A stretch of DNA of 6,673 nt from JAQGLW01 sp035995725 (GCA_035995725.1 DASYKE010000053.1:1-6673); one strand, 5' to 3'. Shown: positions 1 to 6,202, counted from the first letter of the stretch. The notes: generated from the sequence alone by a model not told the origin. A program made the numbers and translations.

Positions 1-139
1 CCAAGAATTCCGGTGCGGCGGGTCGTTCAGCCAGGCGCCCGACCGCGGCGCCGGTAAAATCACGCGCCGCCGGCGCGCGCAAGAAGACGGCCTGAATCCG
101 TCGTTTCGGCTTGCCGCCGACGTTGCCCGAGTCTGGCAT
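1..139 (-). CDS. Possible 5' end of an unidentified gene, running off the left edge
   Basis: An ATG at 139 (reading leftward) opens 46 codons with no stop before the window ends. It follows an in-frame TGA a few codons upstream, so this ATG is the first possible ATG start. The peptide begins MPDSGNVGGKPKRR and continues IQAVFLRAPAARDF, then TGAAVGRLAERPAAPEFL. Its mix of hydrophobic and charged residues and G/C-rich third positions looks more protein-like than the two competing plus-strand frames. It would lie about 150 bases downstream of the dehydrogenase gene on the same strand and could be cotranscribed with it. Against it, no Shine-Dalgarno sequence is visible before the ATG and I recognise no family. 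Frames 2 (open to 271) and 3 (ending at 95) on the plus strand are also open from the edge, so the call is tentative. Confidence 0.3.
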   Translation of the reverse strand, partial: MPDSGNVGGKPKRRIQAVFLRAPAARDFTGAAVGRLAERPAAPEFL

Positions 140-292
140 GGGATACGAACGTCAGCCGGCCCGCGGGAAAAGCCGGCGCAGCATGACCATGCGGCCCAAA
201 ATAATAAGCCTGATTATCAATACACGCCGAATACACGACGAACGGACCTGCCACAACTGAATCCGCTTTAGCCAGGCGCTTAATATTGACGC

Positions 293-1396
293 TCAGCGCC
301 GATTCCGGAGAAAGCCTTCAATCTGCAGAGCCGGCATGCCCGCTGTCTGCGCCGCATCGACGATTTGCTGCCAAGTGATGTGGTCGATCGGTATGCCGTT
401 GGCGCCGCGCTCTGCCCGCAAACCCTGTTCCGGTTCACCCGGGACATAGACTTCTTCCGAGACATCGTCCAGCGGCGATGCCTTCACCCATTCAACGAAC
501 GCTTCCGCTTCGGCATCCGCGTTCGGTGCGTCGAGCGCCTCCGGGTTGACGATCACGGAAAGCATGCAGTTGATGATCGCGCTGGTCTTCACCAATGTGC
601 TAGAACGCGTGGTGAAGCCGCCGGACAAGGCGCCGGCGAAAATTTCGCACATTGCAGCCAGCCCGTAGCCTTTATGCCCGCCGAAGGCAAGCAGCGACCC
701 ACGCGGCTCTTCGTGCATTACTTTAGGATCGGTGGTAGGTTTTCCGCGATGGTCGATCAGGGATTCCGTGGGAACGCGCAAGCCCTTGTTGTAAGCCACG
801 CGGGTCTTGCCGAACGCGATGCGACTGGTTGCGAAGTCGAGCACCAGCGGCGCCTTGCCCGTACGCGGAAACGCTGCGCAGAAAGGATTGGTGCCGAAAC
901 GCGCATCGATGCCGCCGAACGGCGCCACCAGCGGATCGCCGGCCACATTGACGAAATGGAATGACACCAAACCTTGCTGAGCGCATTGTTCGGCCCAGTG
1001 GCCGATACGGCCGATATGGTGCGCGTTGCGCAAGCCTACCGCGCAAATGCCCAGGCTTTTCGCGCGCGCGATGCCATGTACCATCGCTTCGTGCGCAACG
1101 ACCTGGCCGAAGCCGCAGCCACCGTCGATTGTCAGCACTGCGCCGGCATCGCGCACGATTTCGGCGTGTCCATTGAGCTTGAGTTCGCCCTCCTTCAGCG
1201 AGCGAACGTAGCGCGGAATCATGCCGACCCCATGCGAATCGTGGCCGGAGAGATTGGCCAGCACCAGATGATCCGCAACCAGCCGCGCTTCGCGCGGGTC
1301 GCTGCCCGATTTCTCCCATATCGCGCATACGAATGAATGCAGGTCGGCGGCATCGATCCGCATGTCGGATGCGGCGTGGAGTTCGTTTTTTTTCAT
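293..1396 (-). CDS. hcxB: Ldh2-family 2-hydroxyacid dehydrogenase, YbiC/HcxB-like
   Basis: This is a cytoplasmic NAD(P)-dependent oxidoreductase of the malate/L-lactate dehydrogenase (Ldh2) family, which interconverts 2-hydroxy and 2-keto acids. The 367-residue product matches the family length. Family blocks occur in order: GHDSHGVGM (51-59, with H55 of the SHG motif at the expected catalytic histidine), GCGFGQVVAHEAM (93-105), NAHHIGRIGHWAEQ (124-137), RFGTNPFCAAFP (166-177), VLDFATS (185-191) and GGHKGYGLAAMCEI (239-252). These blocks and FVEWVKASP closely resemble E. coli YbiC (HcxB, hydroxycarboxylate dehydrogenase B), recalled from memory rather than searched. I chose ATG 1396; TTG 1414 and ATG 1363 are alternatives, and none has a clear Shine-Dalgarno sequence. 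Similarity to YbiC begins near DMRIDAADLHSF (residues 11-22). The gene is divergent from the TRAP operon and shares its operator region, so it probably acts on the imported acid. The exact substrate is unknown. Confidence 0.93.
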   Translation of the reverse strand: MKKNELHAASDMRIDAADLHSFVCAIWEKSGSDPREARLVADHLVLANLSGHDSHGVGMIPRYVRSLKEGELKLNGHAEIVRDAGAVLTIDGGCGFGQVVAHEAMVHGIARAKSLGICAVGLRNAHHIGRIGHWAEQCAQQGLVSFHFVNVAGDPLVAPFGGIDARFGTNPFCAAFPRTGKAPLVLDFATSRIAFGKTRVAYNKGLRVPTESLIDHRGKPTTDPKVMHEEPRGSLLAFGGHKGYGLAAMCEIFAGALSGGFTTRSSTLVKTSAIINCMLSVIVNPEALDAPNADAEAEAFVEWVKASPLDDVSEEVYVPGEPEQGLRAERGANGIPIDHITWQQIVDAAQTAGMPALQIEGFLRNRR

Positions 1397-1457
1397 TTTA
1401 TTGACTAGACTCAAAAATAATCAGGCCCGGCTGGCCTGCGGCAGGCGTGGTTCACGT

Positions 1458-1486
1458 ATCATAAATTGGTATGACCAATTTTTCAA
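1458..1486 (-). promoter_or_regulatory. Sigma-70-type promoter of the dehydrogenase gene
   Basis: Read on the minus strand, TTGAAA (1486-1481) and TATGAT (1463-1458) are separated by exactly 17 bases, and each matches 5 of 6 consensus positions. Transcription would start near 1450, leaving a leader of about 50 bases before ATG 1396. The spacer is occupied by a perfect palindrome (1463-1481), so a bound regulator would block polymerase directly. The boxes are seen in the sequence; promoter activity is inferred. Confidence 0.65.
1463..1481. promoter_or_regulatory. Operator 1, FCD-type GntR regulator site
   Basis: The sequence AAATTGGT-ATG-ACCAATTT is a perfect palindrome with 8-base arms around a 3-base centre. 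It matches the known form of operators for GntR proteins of the FadR/FCD class: the PdhR consensus has the shape AATTGGT-NNN-ACCAATT, and LldR sites are similar. It lies between the -35 and -10 boxes of the leftward promoter, a classic repressor position. No regulator gene is in the window; one is expected just outside or elsewhere on the chromosome. Confidence 0.68.
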
Positions 1487-1611
1487 TCTTCATTTTTTTG
1501 CCGATGCTTCGGATACCGGAATAAATCGCGTCGCTCTCGTCTTGTGAGGAGCTGCATAACTCCATCCGGCGCTCCATCGGGCGGAAAATTTGCGATTGTC
1601 ACGTTGCATGC

Positions 1612-1640
1612 TTGACAAGCTGCGGTGGAAGTGAAATTAT
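1612..1640 (+). promoter_or_regulatory. Sigma-70-type promoter of the TRAP operon
   Basis: A perfect -35 box TTGACA (1612-1617) is followed after 17 bases by AATTAT (1635-1640, 4 of 6 matches). The expected start is near 1647, immediately before the second operator. This implies a leader of about 210 bases before dctP. It is the best rightward promoter I can see in the divergent region; the start point is inferred. Confidence 0.58.
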
Positions 1641-1646
1641 TGGTAC

Positions 1647-1858
1647 AGTGGTATGACCAAATCCCGTGCTGCAATTGCCACCTGACCGAGCCGGCGCCGC
1701 GAATCATGTCCGAGAGTTTTCATTTCGTGAATTGATTTCAGACAGGTGGACTCGCGGTGTTTGCTTGAGTCCGTCAGGTACGCCGTACATAAAAAAGATG
1801 GGTAAGCAGAAGCGGGAATACCGGTGAAAAGTTCAATAACTAATCAAAGGAGACAAGA
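1647..1858 (+). other. Long untranslated leader of dctP with alternative stems and ribosome binding site
   Basis: No gene is visible between the predicted start and dctP. The stretch can fold two ways. CCACCTG (1678-1684) pairs with CAGGTGG (1743-1749), while GGACTC (1748-1753) pairs with GAGTCC (1767-1772); the two stems share GG at 1748-1749 and so compete. A small GTAC-GCC-GTAC dyad follows at 1778-1788. The leader ends in a strong Shine-Dalgarno run, AAAGGAGA (1846-1853), five bases before the dctP ATG. No poly-T terminator is present, and it matches no riboswitch class I recognise, so a regulatory role is speculative. Confidence 0.4.
1649..1659. promoter_or_regulatory. Operator 2, second copy of the GntR-type site
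   Basis: TGGT-ATG-ACCA repeats the core of operator 1, including the same ATG centre, but the palindrome does not extend beyond 4-base arms. The right arm continues as ACCAAAT, and a further TTGGTA half-site lies just upstream at 1640-1645. The site begins within a few bases of the predicted start of the rightward transcript, where a bound repressor would block initiation. Its centre is 182 bases from that of operator 1, so the two could act separately or through a DNA loop. Confidence 0.55.
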
Positions 1859-2827
1859 ATGAAAATCTGGAAAAAAATACTGCTTGCCGTATTGGCGGCA
1901 GGCCTGGCAGGCAGCGGATTTGCGCAAACCAAGCTCAAGTGGGCGCATGCGTATGAAACCTCGGAGCCCTTCCATAAATGGTCGGTGTGGGCTGCCAATG
2001 AATTTGGCAAACGGACCAATGGAAAGTATCAGATTGACGTTTATCCGGCTGCACAATTGGGCAAGGAGTCCGATTCCATGCAGGGGCTGCAGCTCGGCAC
2101 CGTCGATATCGTCATTTCGGGCGCCAGCTTTTCAGCAAAGGCTTATCCGCGCATTGGAATCACCTACTACCCCTTCATTTTCCGCGATCCTGATCATCTG
2201 CTGAAATACGCCAAGAGCGATGTGTATCGCGAGATAGCCAAGGGTTACGCCGACAAGACCGGCAACCAGGTTGTCGCCACTACCTATTACGGCGCGCGCC
2301 ACACCACCTCAAACAAGTCGATTACCAAGTGTGCCGACCTCAAGGGCATGAAGATGCGCGTGCCTGATGCACCCGCTTATGTAGCAATGCCTCGTGCCTG
2401 CGGCGCCAATACCTCGCCGATCGCTTTTGCGGAAGTGTATCTGGCGCTGCAGAACGGCACCGTAGACGCGCAGGAAAATCCGCTGCCGTCGATCGAGGCC
2501 AAGAAGTTTTATGAAGTGCAGAAATACATCGCACTGACCGGGCACATTCTCGACGCGGTGAACACCGTGGTGTCAGGAAAGACGTGGAAGCAGTTTACTG
2601 ACAGTGAAAAAAAACTTTTCACCGAGCTCGCGCAGGAAGCGGCGCAGCGTGGCAGCGCCGATATCATCGCACGAGAGAAGGAGCTGGTGAGCGTCTTCAA
2701 ACAAAAAGGCTTGACCGTCAACGAAGTCGATCGCAATGATTTCCGCAATACAGTGCTGCAGAAGGTGAAGTTCGAAGACTTCGGCTATCTCAAGTCGGAC
2801 TGGGAACGGATTCAGACGATTAAGTAA
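1859..2827 (+). CDS. dctP: TRAP transporter periplasmic solute-binding protein (DctP family)
   Basis: This is the extracytoplasmic binding component of a TRAP transporter. It captures a carboxylate substrate in the periplasm and delivers it to the DctQ/DctM membrane complex, which uses a sodium or proton gradient. The 322-residue length is typical. A Sec signal peptide is clear: a basic start (MKIWKK), a hydrophobic core and a likely cut after A22 in GFA-QT. Mature blocks include LKWAHAYE, QLGKESDSMQGLQLGTVDI and LKGMKMRVP (161-169). R147, R167 and N207 have the same 20- and 40-residue spacing as the ligand-binding R127, R147 and N187 of SiaP, so a carboxylate ligand is likely. The ATG follows a strong ribosome binding site. 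It is the first gene of the operon, under a GntR-type operator. The ligand cannot be named from sequence. Confidence 0.95.
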   Translation: MKIWKKILLAVLAAGLAGSGFAQTKLKWAHAYETSEPFHKWSVWAANEFGKRTNGKYQIDVYPAAQLGKESDSMQGLQLGTVDIVISGASFSAKAYPRIGITYYPFIFRDPDHLLKYAKSDVYREIAKGYADKTGNQVVATTYYGARHTTSNKSITKCADLKGMKMRVPDAPAYVAMPRACGANTSPIAFAEVYLALQNGTVDAQENPLPSIEAKKFYEVQKYIALTGHILDAVNTVVSGKTWKQFTDSEKKLFTELAQEAAQRGSADIIAREKELVSVFKQKGLTVNEVDRNDFRNTVLQKVKFEDFGYLKSDWERIQTIK

Positions 2828-2847
2828 GCTGCGCCTGAGAGAGACCT

Positions 2848-2883
2848 GCCGAACAGCCTCGTTTGCATTCGATGCCGTTCGGC
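2848..2883 (+). repeat. Stem-loop just after dctP
   Basis: GCCGAAC (2848-2854) pairs perfectly with GTTCGGC (2877-2883), with an inner GCAT-TCG-ATGC hairpin (2865-2875) in the loop. It begins 21 bases after the dctP stop codon. There is no T run, so it does not look like an intrinsic terminator. A role in protecting the dctP message or reducing read-through to dctQ is inferred. Confidence 0.4.
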
Positions 2884-2903
2884 TGAAGAGATCTCCCTGG
2901 TTT

Positions 2904-2977
2904 GGCGTCCTCGCGCACGCGGGGGCCCAGTGGCTGTCGCTGGCAATGTCTCTGGGCTCCGCCTTCACGGGAATGCC
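2904..2977. repeat. Degenerate intergenic dyad, possible dispersed repeat copy
   Basis: The left arm (2904-2930, from GGCGTCCTCG to GGGGCCCAG) is an imperfect inverted copy of the right arm (2952-2977, from CTGGGCTCCG to GGGAATGCC), with roughly 19 of 26 positions agreeing. The right arm's CCGCCTTCACGGGAATG strongly recalls the CGCCTTCGCGGGAATGA element common between genes in Burkholderiales. This copy appears decayed, mainly in the left arm. It occupies much of the 221-base gap between dctP and dctQ, where no gene is supported. Family assignment is from memory and needs a genome-wide count. Confidence 0.45.
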
Positions 2978-3048
2978 TTGCATGGACGAAATTGCCTCAG
3001 CCGAACAACGTCGTCCGTTCAAATATCGCATTTTCCTGAAAGCCTTTC

Positions 3049-3630
3049 ATGGAACAAACCATCCCTCAAATACAAGCCAGCGTGGAAGAGCTGGCGCACA
3101 GCTTCGAAGAAGCCGACCTACATGTAGTCGACCTGTCCGACTATCGTATCGAAGACTGGATCACCGCCGCCTTGTTCTGGATGATGACGCTGCTGGTCTT
3201 CCTCCAGTTCTTCACGCGCTACGTGATGAACGATTCCTATGCGTGGACCGAGGAGCTGGCGGTCAACTGCCTGATCGCCATCGTCTTCATCGGGTCCGCG
3301 ATGTGCGTGCGCAAGGACCGGCATATCCAGGTCGACATCCTGTATCGTTTTTTGCCTGCGAAGGTTTCGCGCGTGTTGTCCACGTTGGTGGACCTGGTGC
3401 GCGTGAGCTTTCTGGTCTATATCACCATTCTGGTGTGGAAATATATCCAGCTGGTCGGCGATGAACCTATGACTACCATCAACTGGCCCAAGAGCATGAT
3501 CTACTGGCTGGCGTTTTTCGGCTTTCTGCTGATGCTGTTTCGCGCGGTGCAAACTGCGTTGAGAAATTGGCGGCAAGGCTACTCGATACTCGAAAAACCG
3601 GAAGCCTATGATGGCCCGGAGGCATCATAA
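3049..3630 (+). CDS. dctQ: TRAP transporter small membrane subunit (DctQ family)
   Basis: This is the small integral membrane component that partners DctM in the inner membrane. The 193-residue protein has four hydrophobic segments, at about 37-56, 66-86, 108-133 and 148-168. The family signature occurs at the end of the first and start of the second: FFTRYVMNDSYAWTEELAV (54-72), with R57 and the WTEE core at 66-69, then CVRKDRHIQVD (86-96). An acidic, soluble stretch of about 33 residues precedes the first segment, longer than in many DctQ proteins. ATG 3049 has only a weak Shine-Dalgarno sequence (TGAAAG), unlike its neighbours, which fits low expression relative to dctP. The gene lies 221 bases after dctP and its TAA overlaps the dctM ATG by one base. 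Confidence 0.93.
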   Translation: MEQTIPQIQASVEELAHSFEEADLHVVDLSDYRIEDWITAALFWMMTLLVFLQFFTRYVMNDSYAWTEELAVNCLIAIVFIGSAMCVRKDRHIQVDILYRFLPAKVSRVLSTLVDLVRVSFLVYITILVWKYIQLVGDEPMTTINWPKSMIYWLAFFGFLLMLFRAVQTALRNWRQGYSILEKPEAYDGPEAS

Positions 3631-3632
3631 TG
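3618..3632 (+). promoter_or_regulatory. dctM ribosome binding site and stop-start overlap (TAATG)
   Basis: GGAGG (3618-3622) lies inside the last codons of dctQ, seven bases before the dctM ATG (3630-3632). The ATG shares its first base with the dctQ stop TAA (3628-3630). This layout fixes the dctM start and implies translational coupling, which would keep the two membrane subunits in balance. Confidence 0.8.
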
Positions 3633-5036
3633 GGAATACTCATCGGTTCGTTCCTGGGGTTGATGCTGCTTGGTTTGCCGGTGGCGCTGTCGATGGCTGT
3701 CGCATCGCTGCTTTACATTCTGGTCACCGGCTCGGTCCCGGACGTGATCATCGCCCAGCGCATGATCGCCGGCGTGGAAAGCTTCCCTTTATTGGCGGTC
3801 CCGTTTTTCATCCTGGCCGGCAACCTGATGAATGTTGCCGGCATCACCGGGCGCATCTACAACTTCGCGGTGGCGCTGGTCGGATGGATGAAAGGCGGAC
3901 TGGGTCAGGTCAACATCATCGGCTCGGTCATTTTTTCCGGCATGTCGGGCACCGCCATCGCCGACGCGGCGGGCCTGGGCACGATCGAAATCAAGGCAAT
4001 GCGCGACCATGGCTACAGCCCCGAGTTCTCGGTCGGCGTCACCGCCGCATCGGCCACGCTCGGCCCCATCATTCCGCCCTCGCTGCCGTTTGTAATTTAC
4101 GGCATGATGGCCAACGTGTCGATCGGCTCGCTGTTCCTGGGCGGAGTGCTGCCGGGCGCGGTGATGACACTGTTCATGATGGCCACGGTCGCCATCATCG
4201 CTTACCGAAATAACTGGGGCGGCGACGCGCGCTTTTCCTGGAAAAAGCTGGGCAGCGCAGGTACCGAAATCCTGGTCGTATTAATGTTCCCACTGGCGAT
4301 ATGGCTGATGACGCGTGCCGGCGTGTCGGTCAACGTCGCAGCAGGCTGTGCACTGGTGGCACTGCTTGCCGCGGACTGGTATTTCGATTTTTCAGCGGTG
4401 ATGGCATTGATGGCACCGGTCATCCTGATCGGCGGCATGACCCTGGGCTGGTTCACCCCGACCGAGGCGGCAATGGCGGCCGTGTTATGGGCGCTGTTCC
4501 TGGGCCTGCTGCGCTATCGTTCGATGACATTCAAGGCATTGGTCAAGGCCACATTCGACACTATCGAGACCACGGCCAGCGTGCTGTTCATCGTCACCGC
4601 CGCATCGATTTTCGCTTGGCTACTGACCACCAGCCAGGCGGCGCAGATGCTGACCGACGCGATTCTCGGCTTCACGCAGAACAAATGGGTGTTCCTGTTG
4701 CTGGCCAACCTTCTGATTCTCATCGTCGGCTGTTTCATTGATACTATCGCAGCCATCACGATCCTGGTTCCGATCCTGTTGCCGATTGTATTGAAGCTCG
4801 GCATCGATCCGATCCATTTCGGCGTGATCATGACGCTGAACCTGATGATCGGTCTGCTGCATCCGCCGCTCGGCATGGTGTTGTTCGTGCTGGCGCGGGT
4901 TGCGAAGCTGTCGGTCGAGCGCACTACGATAGCCATTTTGCCGTGGCTGATTCCGCTGTTTCTGTCGTTGATTGCGATTACCTATATTCCCGAGATAACG
5001 TTGTGGTTGCCGAAAATGATGGCGGCCGGGAAGTAG
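3630..5036 (+). CDS. dctM: TRAP transporter large membrane subunit (DctM family), enlarged
   Basis: This is the large membrane subunit that forms the substrate path and couples uptake to an ion gradient, working with DctP and DctQ. Family blocks are PFFILAGNLMNVAGIT (58-73), SGMSGTAIADAAGLG (103-117), LGPIIPPSLPFVIYG (144-158), GWFTPTEAAMAAVLWAL (273-289), IDTIAAITILVPILLPI (370-386) and MIGLLHPPLGMVLFV (406-420). The protein has 468 residues, whereas classical DctM/YiaN proteins have about 425. The extra length lies around 210-255, after WKKLGS and before VILIGGMTLG, and supplies two additional hydrophobic segments (about 213-229 and 232-249). An even number of added helices would leave the downstream topology unchanged. 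The reading frame is intact and the composition matches its neighbours, so this looks like a natural subfamily trait. It is the last gene of the operon, followed by a terminator. Confidence 0.95.
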   Translation: MGILIGSFLGLMLLGLPVALSMAVASLLYILVTGSVPDVIIAQRMIAGVESFPLLAVPFFILAGNLMNVAGITGRIYNFAVALVGWMKGGLGQVNIIGSVIFSGMSGTAIADAAGLGTIEIKAMRDHGYSPEFSVGVTAASATLGPIIPPSLPFVIYGMMANVSIGSLFLGGVLPGAVMTLFMMATVAIIAYRNNWGGDARFSWKKLGSAGTEILVVLMFPLAIWLMTRAGVSVNVAAGCALVALLAADWYFDFSAVMALMAPVILIGGMTLGWFTPTEAAMAAVLWALFLGLLRYRSMTFKALVKATFDTIETTASVLFIVTAASIFAWLLTTSQAAQMLTDAILGFTQNKWVFLLLANLLILIVGCFIDTIAAITILVPILLPIVLKLGIDPIHFGVIMTLNLMIGLLHPPLGMVLFVLARVAKLSVERTTIAILPWLIPLFLSLIAITYIPEITLWLPKMMAAGK

Positions 5037-5099
5037 AGGAGTGCAGCGACGTTGATCCACCATGAACCCGGCAGCGAAGCCCTGATATGGTTGTTTGCA

Positions 5100-5154
5100 A
5101 TTCGGATGTCCCGGCCTGCGAGTCCGAATCCGATTCGGAACCGGGGGCTGGACA
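5100..5154 (+). repeat. Mutually exclusive hairpins after dctM
   Basis: Three 7-base blocks alternate: ATTCGGA (5100-5106), TCCGAAT (5123-5129) and ATTCGGA (5133-5139). The middle block can pair with either flank, with a 3-base loop on the right or a 16-base loop on the left. An outer TGTCC (5107-5111) to GGACA (5150-5154) pairing can close the right-hand form. The element lies in the untranslated tail of the operon, just before the terminator; a message-stabilising or processing role is inferred. Confidence 0.4.
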
Positions 5155-5159
5155 GAAAT

Positions 5160-5189
5160 AAAAAGGGCACCTCGGCGGTGCCCTTTTTT
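5160..5189. terminator. Bidirectional intrinsic terminator between dctM and the Bug gene
   Basis: A perfect 7-base GC-rich stem, GGGCACC (5165-5171) with GGTGCCC (5177-5183), encloses a 5-base loop. It is flanked by five A on the left (5160-5164) and six T on the right (5184-5189). It therefore serves the plus-strand TRAP operon and, about 36 bases past its stop codon, the minus-strand Bug gene. Confidence 0.92.
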
Positions 5190-5218
5190 ATTTCATATTA
5201 TTTCAAATACCGCCGACT

Positions 5219-6202
5219 CTAGTCTGCAGTCATTCCTGCACTCTTCGCCACTCTTGCCAGCCGCTTGCGCTCGTCATTGATGAAGGCCACAAAACTCGCC
5301 TGCGTTCCGCCTGCGGGCTCAATGCCGGCGGGGATCAGGCGGTCTATCGTTTCCTTGCTCTTGAGCGATGTCTGCAGTTCGGCGTTGATCTTCTCCATGA
5401 TTGCCAGCGGCGTGCCCTTGGGTGCGAACAGACCGGCCCAATGGCCGATGTTCACGCTTGGGTAGCCCTGCTCGGCGGTGGTGGGCAAATCGGGATATGC
5501 GGAGATGCGCTTGCCGTAGGTGGTGGCGATCGCTTTCAGCCTGCCACCCTTGATCTGCGGTATGACGACGATGCTTGCCTCCGAAGTGGCCGTGACCATG
5601 TTGCCGATCACGGCATTGACGCCTTCCTGGCCGCTCTTGTAAGGGATGACGGTGAATTGGGCGCCCGTGGCTTCCTTCAGCATCTCGCTGACAAAATGCG
5701 GCGTGCTGCCACCGCCCGCCGTGGCGAAGTTGATTCCTTCGGTCCCCTTCGACTTGGCGTAGGCGACGAATTCCTTCATATTGTTTACCGGCAGGCTGGG
5801 GTGCACCACGATGACCGAAGGCGCTACCGCAATCATGCCTACCGGCACCAGATCGTCGTCGGCGTAGGGCATCTTGCTGCGGAGTAAACTATTGGTCACC
5901 ACACCGGCCGCACCGACCAAAAAAGTGTAACCGTCCGGATTGCTCTTGGCCACATAGTCAGCGCCGATGACGGCACCCGCGCCCGGCTTGTTCTCGATAA
6001 TCACAGGTTGACCCAGCCGCTTGGACACGCCCTCGGCAGCCACGCGGGCGATGAGATCGTTGGCGCCGCCCGGACCGAAAGGCACTACGAACCGGATCGG
6101 GCGGTCGGGCCATTCGGCATGCGCGGCCGTCAGGCCGGCAGTCAGGGCAAGAAAAAGAAGGGTTGCGAAGGCGGTGGCGAAGAGTTTGATACGTGGCTGC
6201 AT
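5219..6202 (-). CDS. Bug/TctC-family tripartite tricarboxylate transporter binding protein
   Basis: This is a periplasmic solute-binding protein of the Bug (TctC) family, which binds small carboxylates or related compounds, either for TctA/TctB transporters or as an orphan sensor. Counting from ATG 6202 the protein has 327 residues, the usual family length. A Sec signal peptide ends AHA-E (cut after A29). Hallmarks follow: RPIRFVVPFGPGGANDLIAR (34-53), ENKPGAGAVIGADYVA (70-85), NPDGYTFLVG (88-97), the segment from AVIGNMV (197-203) and YPDLPTTAEQGYP (236-248). ATG 6247 would add 15 residues that break the signal-peptide pattern and lacks a ribosome site, whereas ATG 6202 follows GGGGACA at suitable spacing. 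No TctA or TctB gene is present in the window. It shares a strand with the sugar kinase upstream and is separated from the TRAP operon by the terminator. Its ligand cannot be inferred. Confidence 0.94.
   Translation of the reverse strand: MQPRIKLFATAFATLLFLALTAGLTAAHAEWPDRPIRFVVPFGPGGANDLIARVAAEGVSKRLGQPVIIENKPGAGAVIGADYVAKSNPDGYTFLVGAAGVVTNSLLRSKMPYADDDLVPVGMIAVAPSVIVVHPSLPVNNMKEFVAYAKSKGTEGINFATAGGGSTPHFVSEMLKEATGAQFTVIPYKSGQEGVNAVIGNMVTATSEASIVVIPQIKGGRLKAIATTYGKRISAYPDLPTTAEQGYPSVNIGHWAGLFAPKGTPLAIMEKINAELQTSLKSKETIDRLIPAGIEPAGGTQASFVAFINDERKRLARVAKSAGMTAD

Noticed and set aside
2..271. Plus-strand frame open from the left edge to a TAG at 271, and a basic Ala-rich frame ending at 95
   Set aside because: The first has an unnatural Arg-rich composition and no recognisable motif. 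The second could be a protein tail but is too short to support over the minus-strand alternative.
365..964. A 199-codon plus-strand reading frame opposite the dehydrogenase gene, with another at 974-1336
   Set aside because: Both lie entirely antisense to a gene with clear family motifs, are rich in Arg and His as expected for a complementary frame of GC-rich coding DNA, and match no family.
1706..1735. Nine-residue leader peptide frame (ATG to TGA) in the dctP leader
   Set aside because: It has no Shine-Dalgarno sequence, no run of regulatory codons and no linked terminator hairpin, so an attenuator is not supported.
2573..3031. Minus-strand frame spanning the end of dctP and the intergenic gap
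   Set aside because: Half lies antisense to dctP and half translates the inverted repeat; such repeats often give spurious open frames.
4620..5063. Minus-strand reading frames opposite dctM (also 4514-4936 and 4202-4456)
   Set aside because: Their composition is skewed (Gln/Arg/His-rich) and they are antisense to well-conserved DctM blocks, so they are shadows of the real frame.
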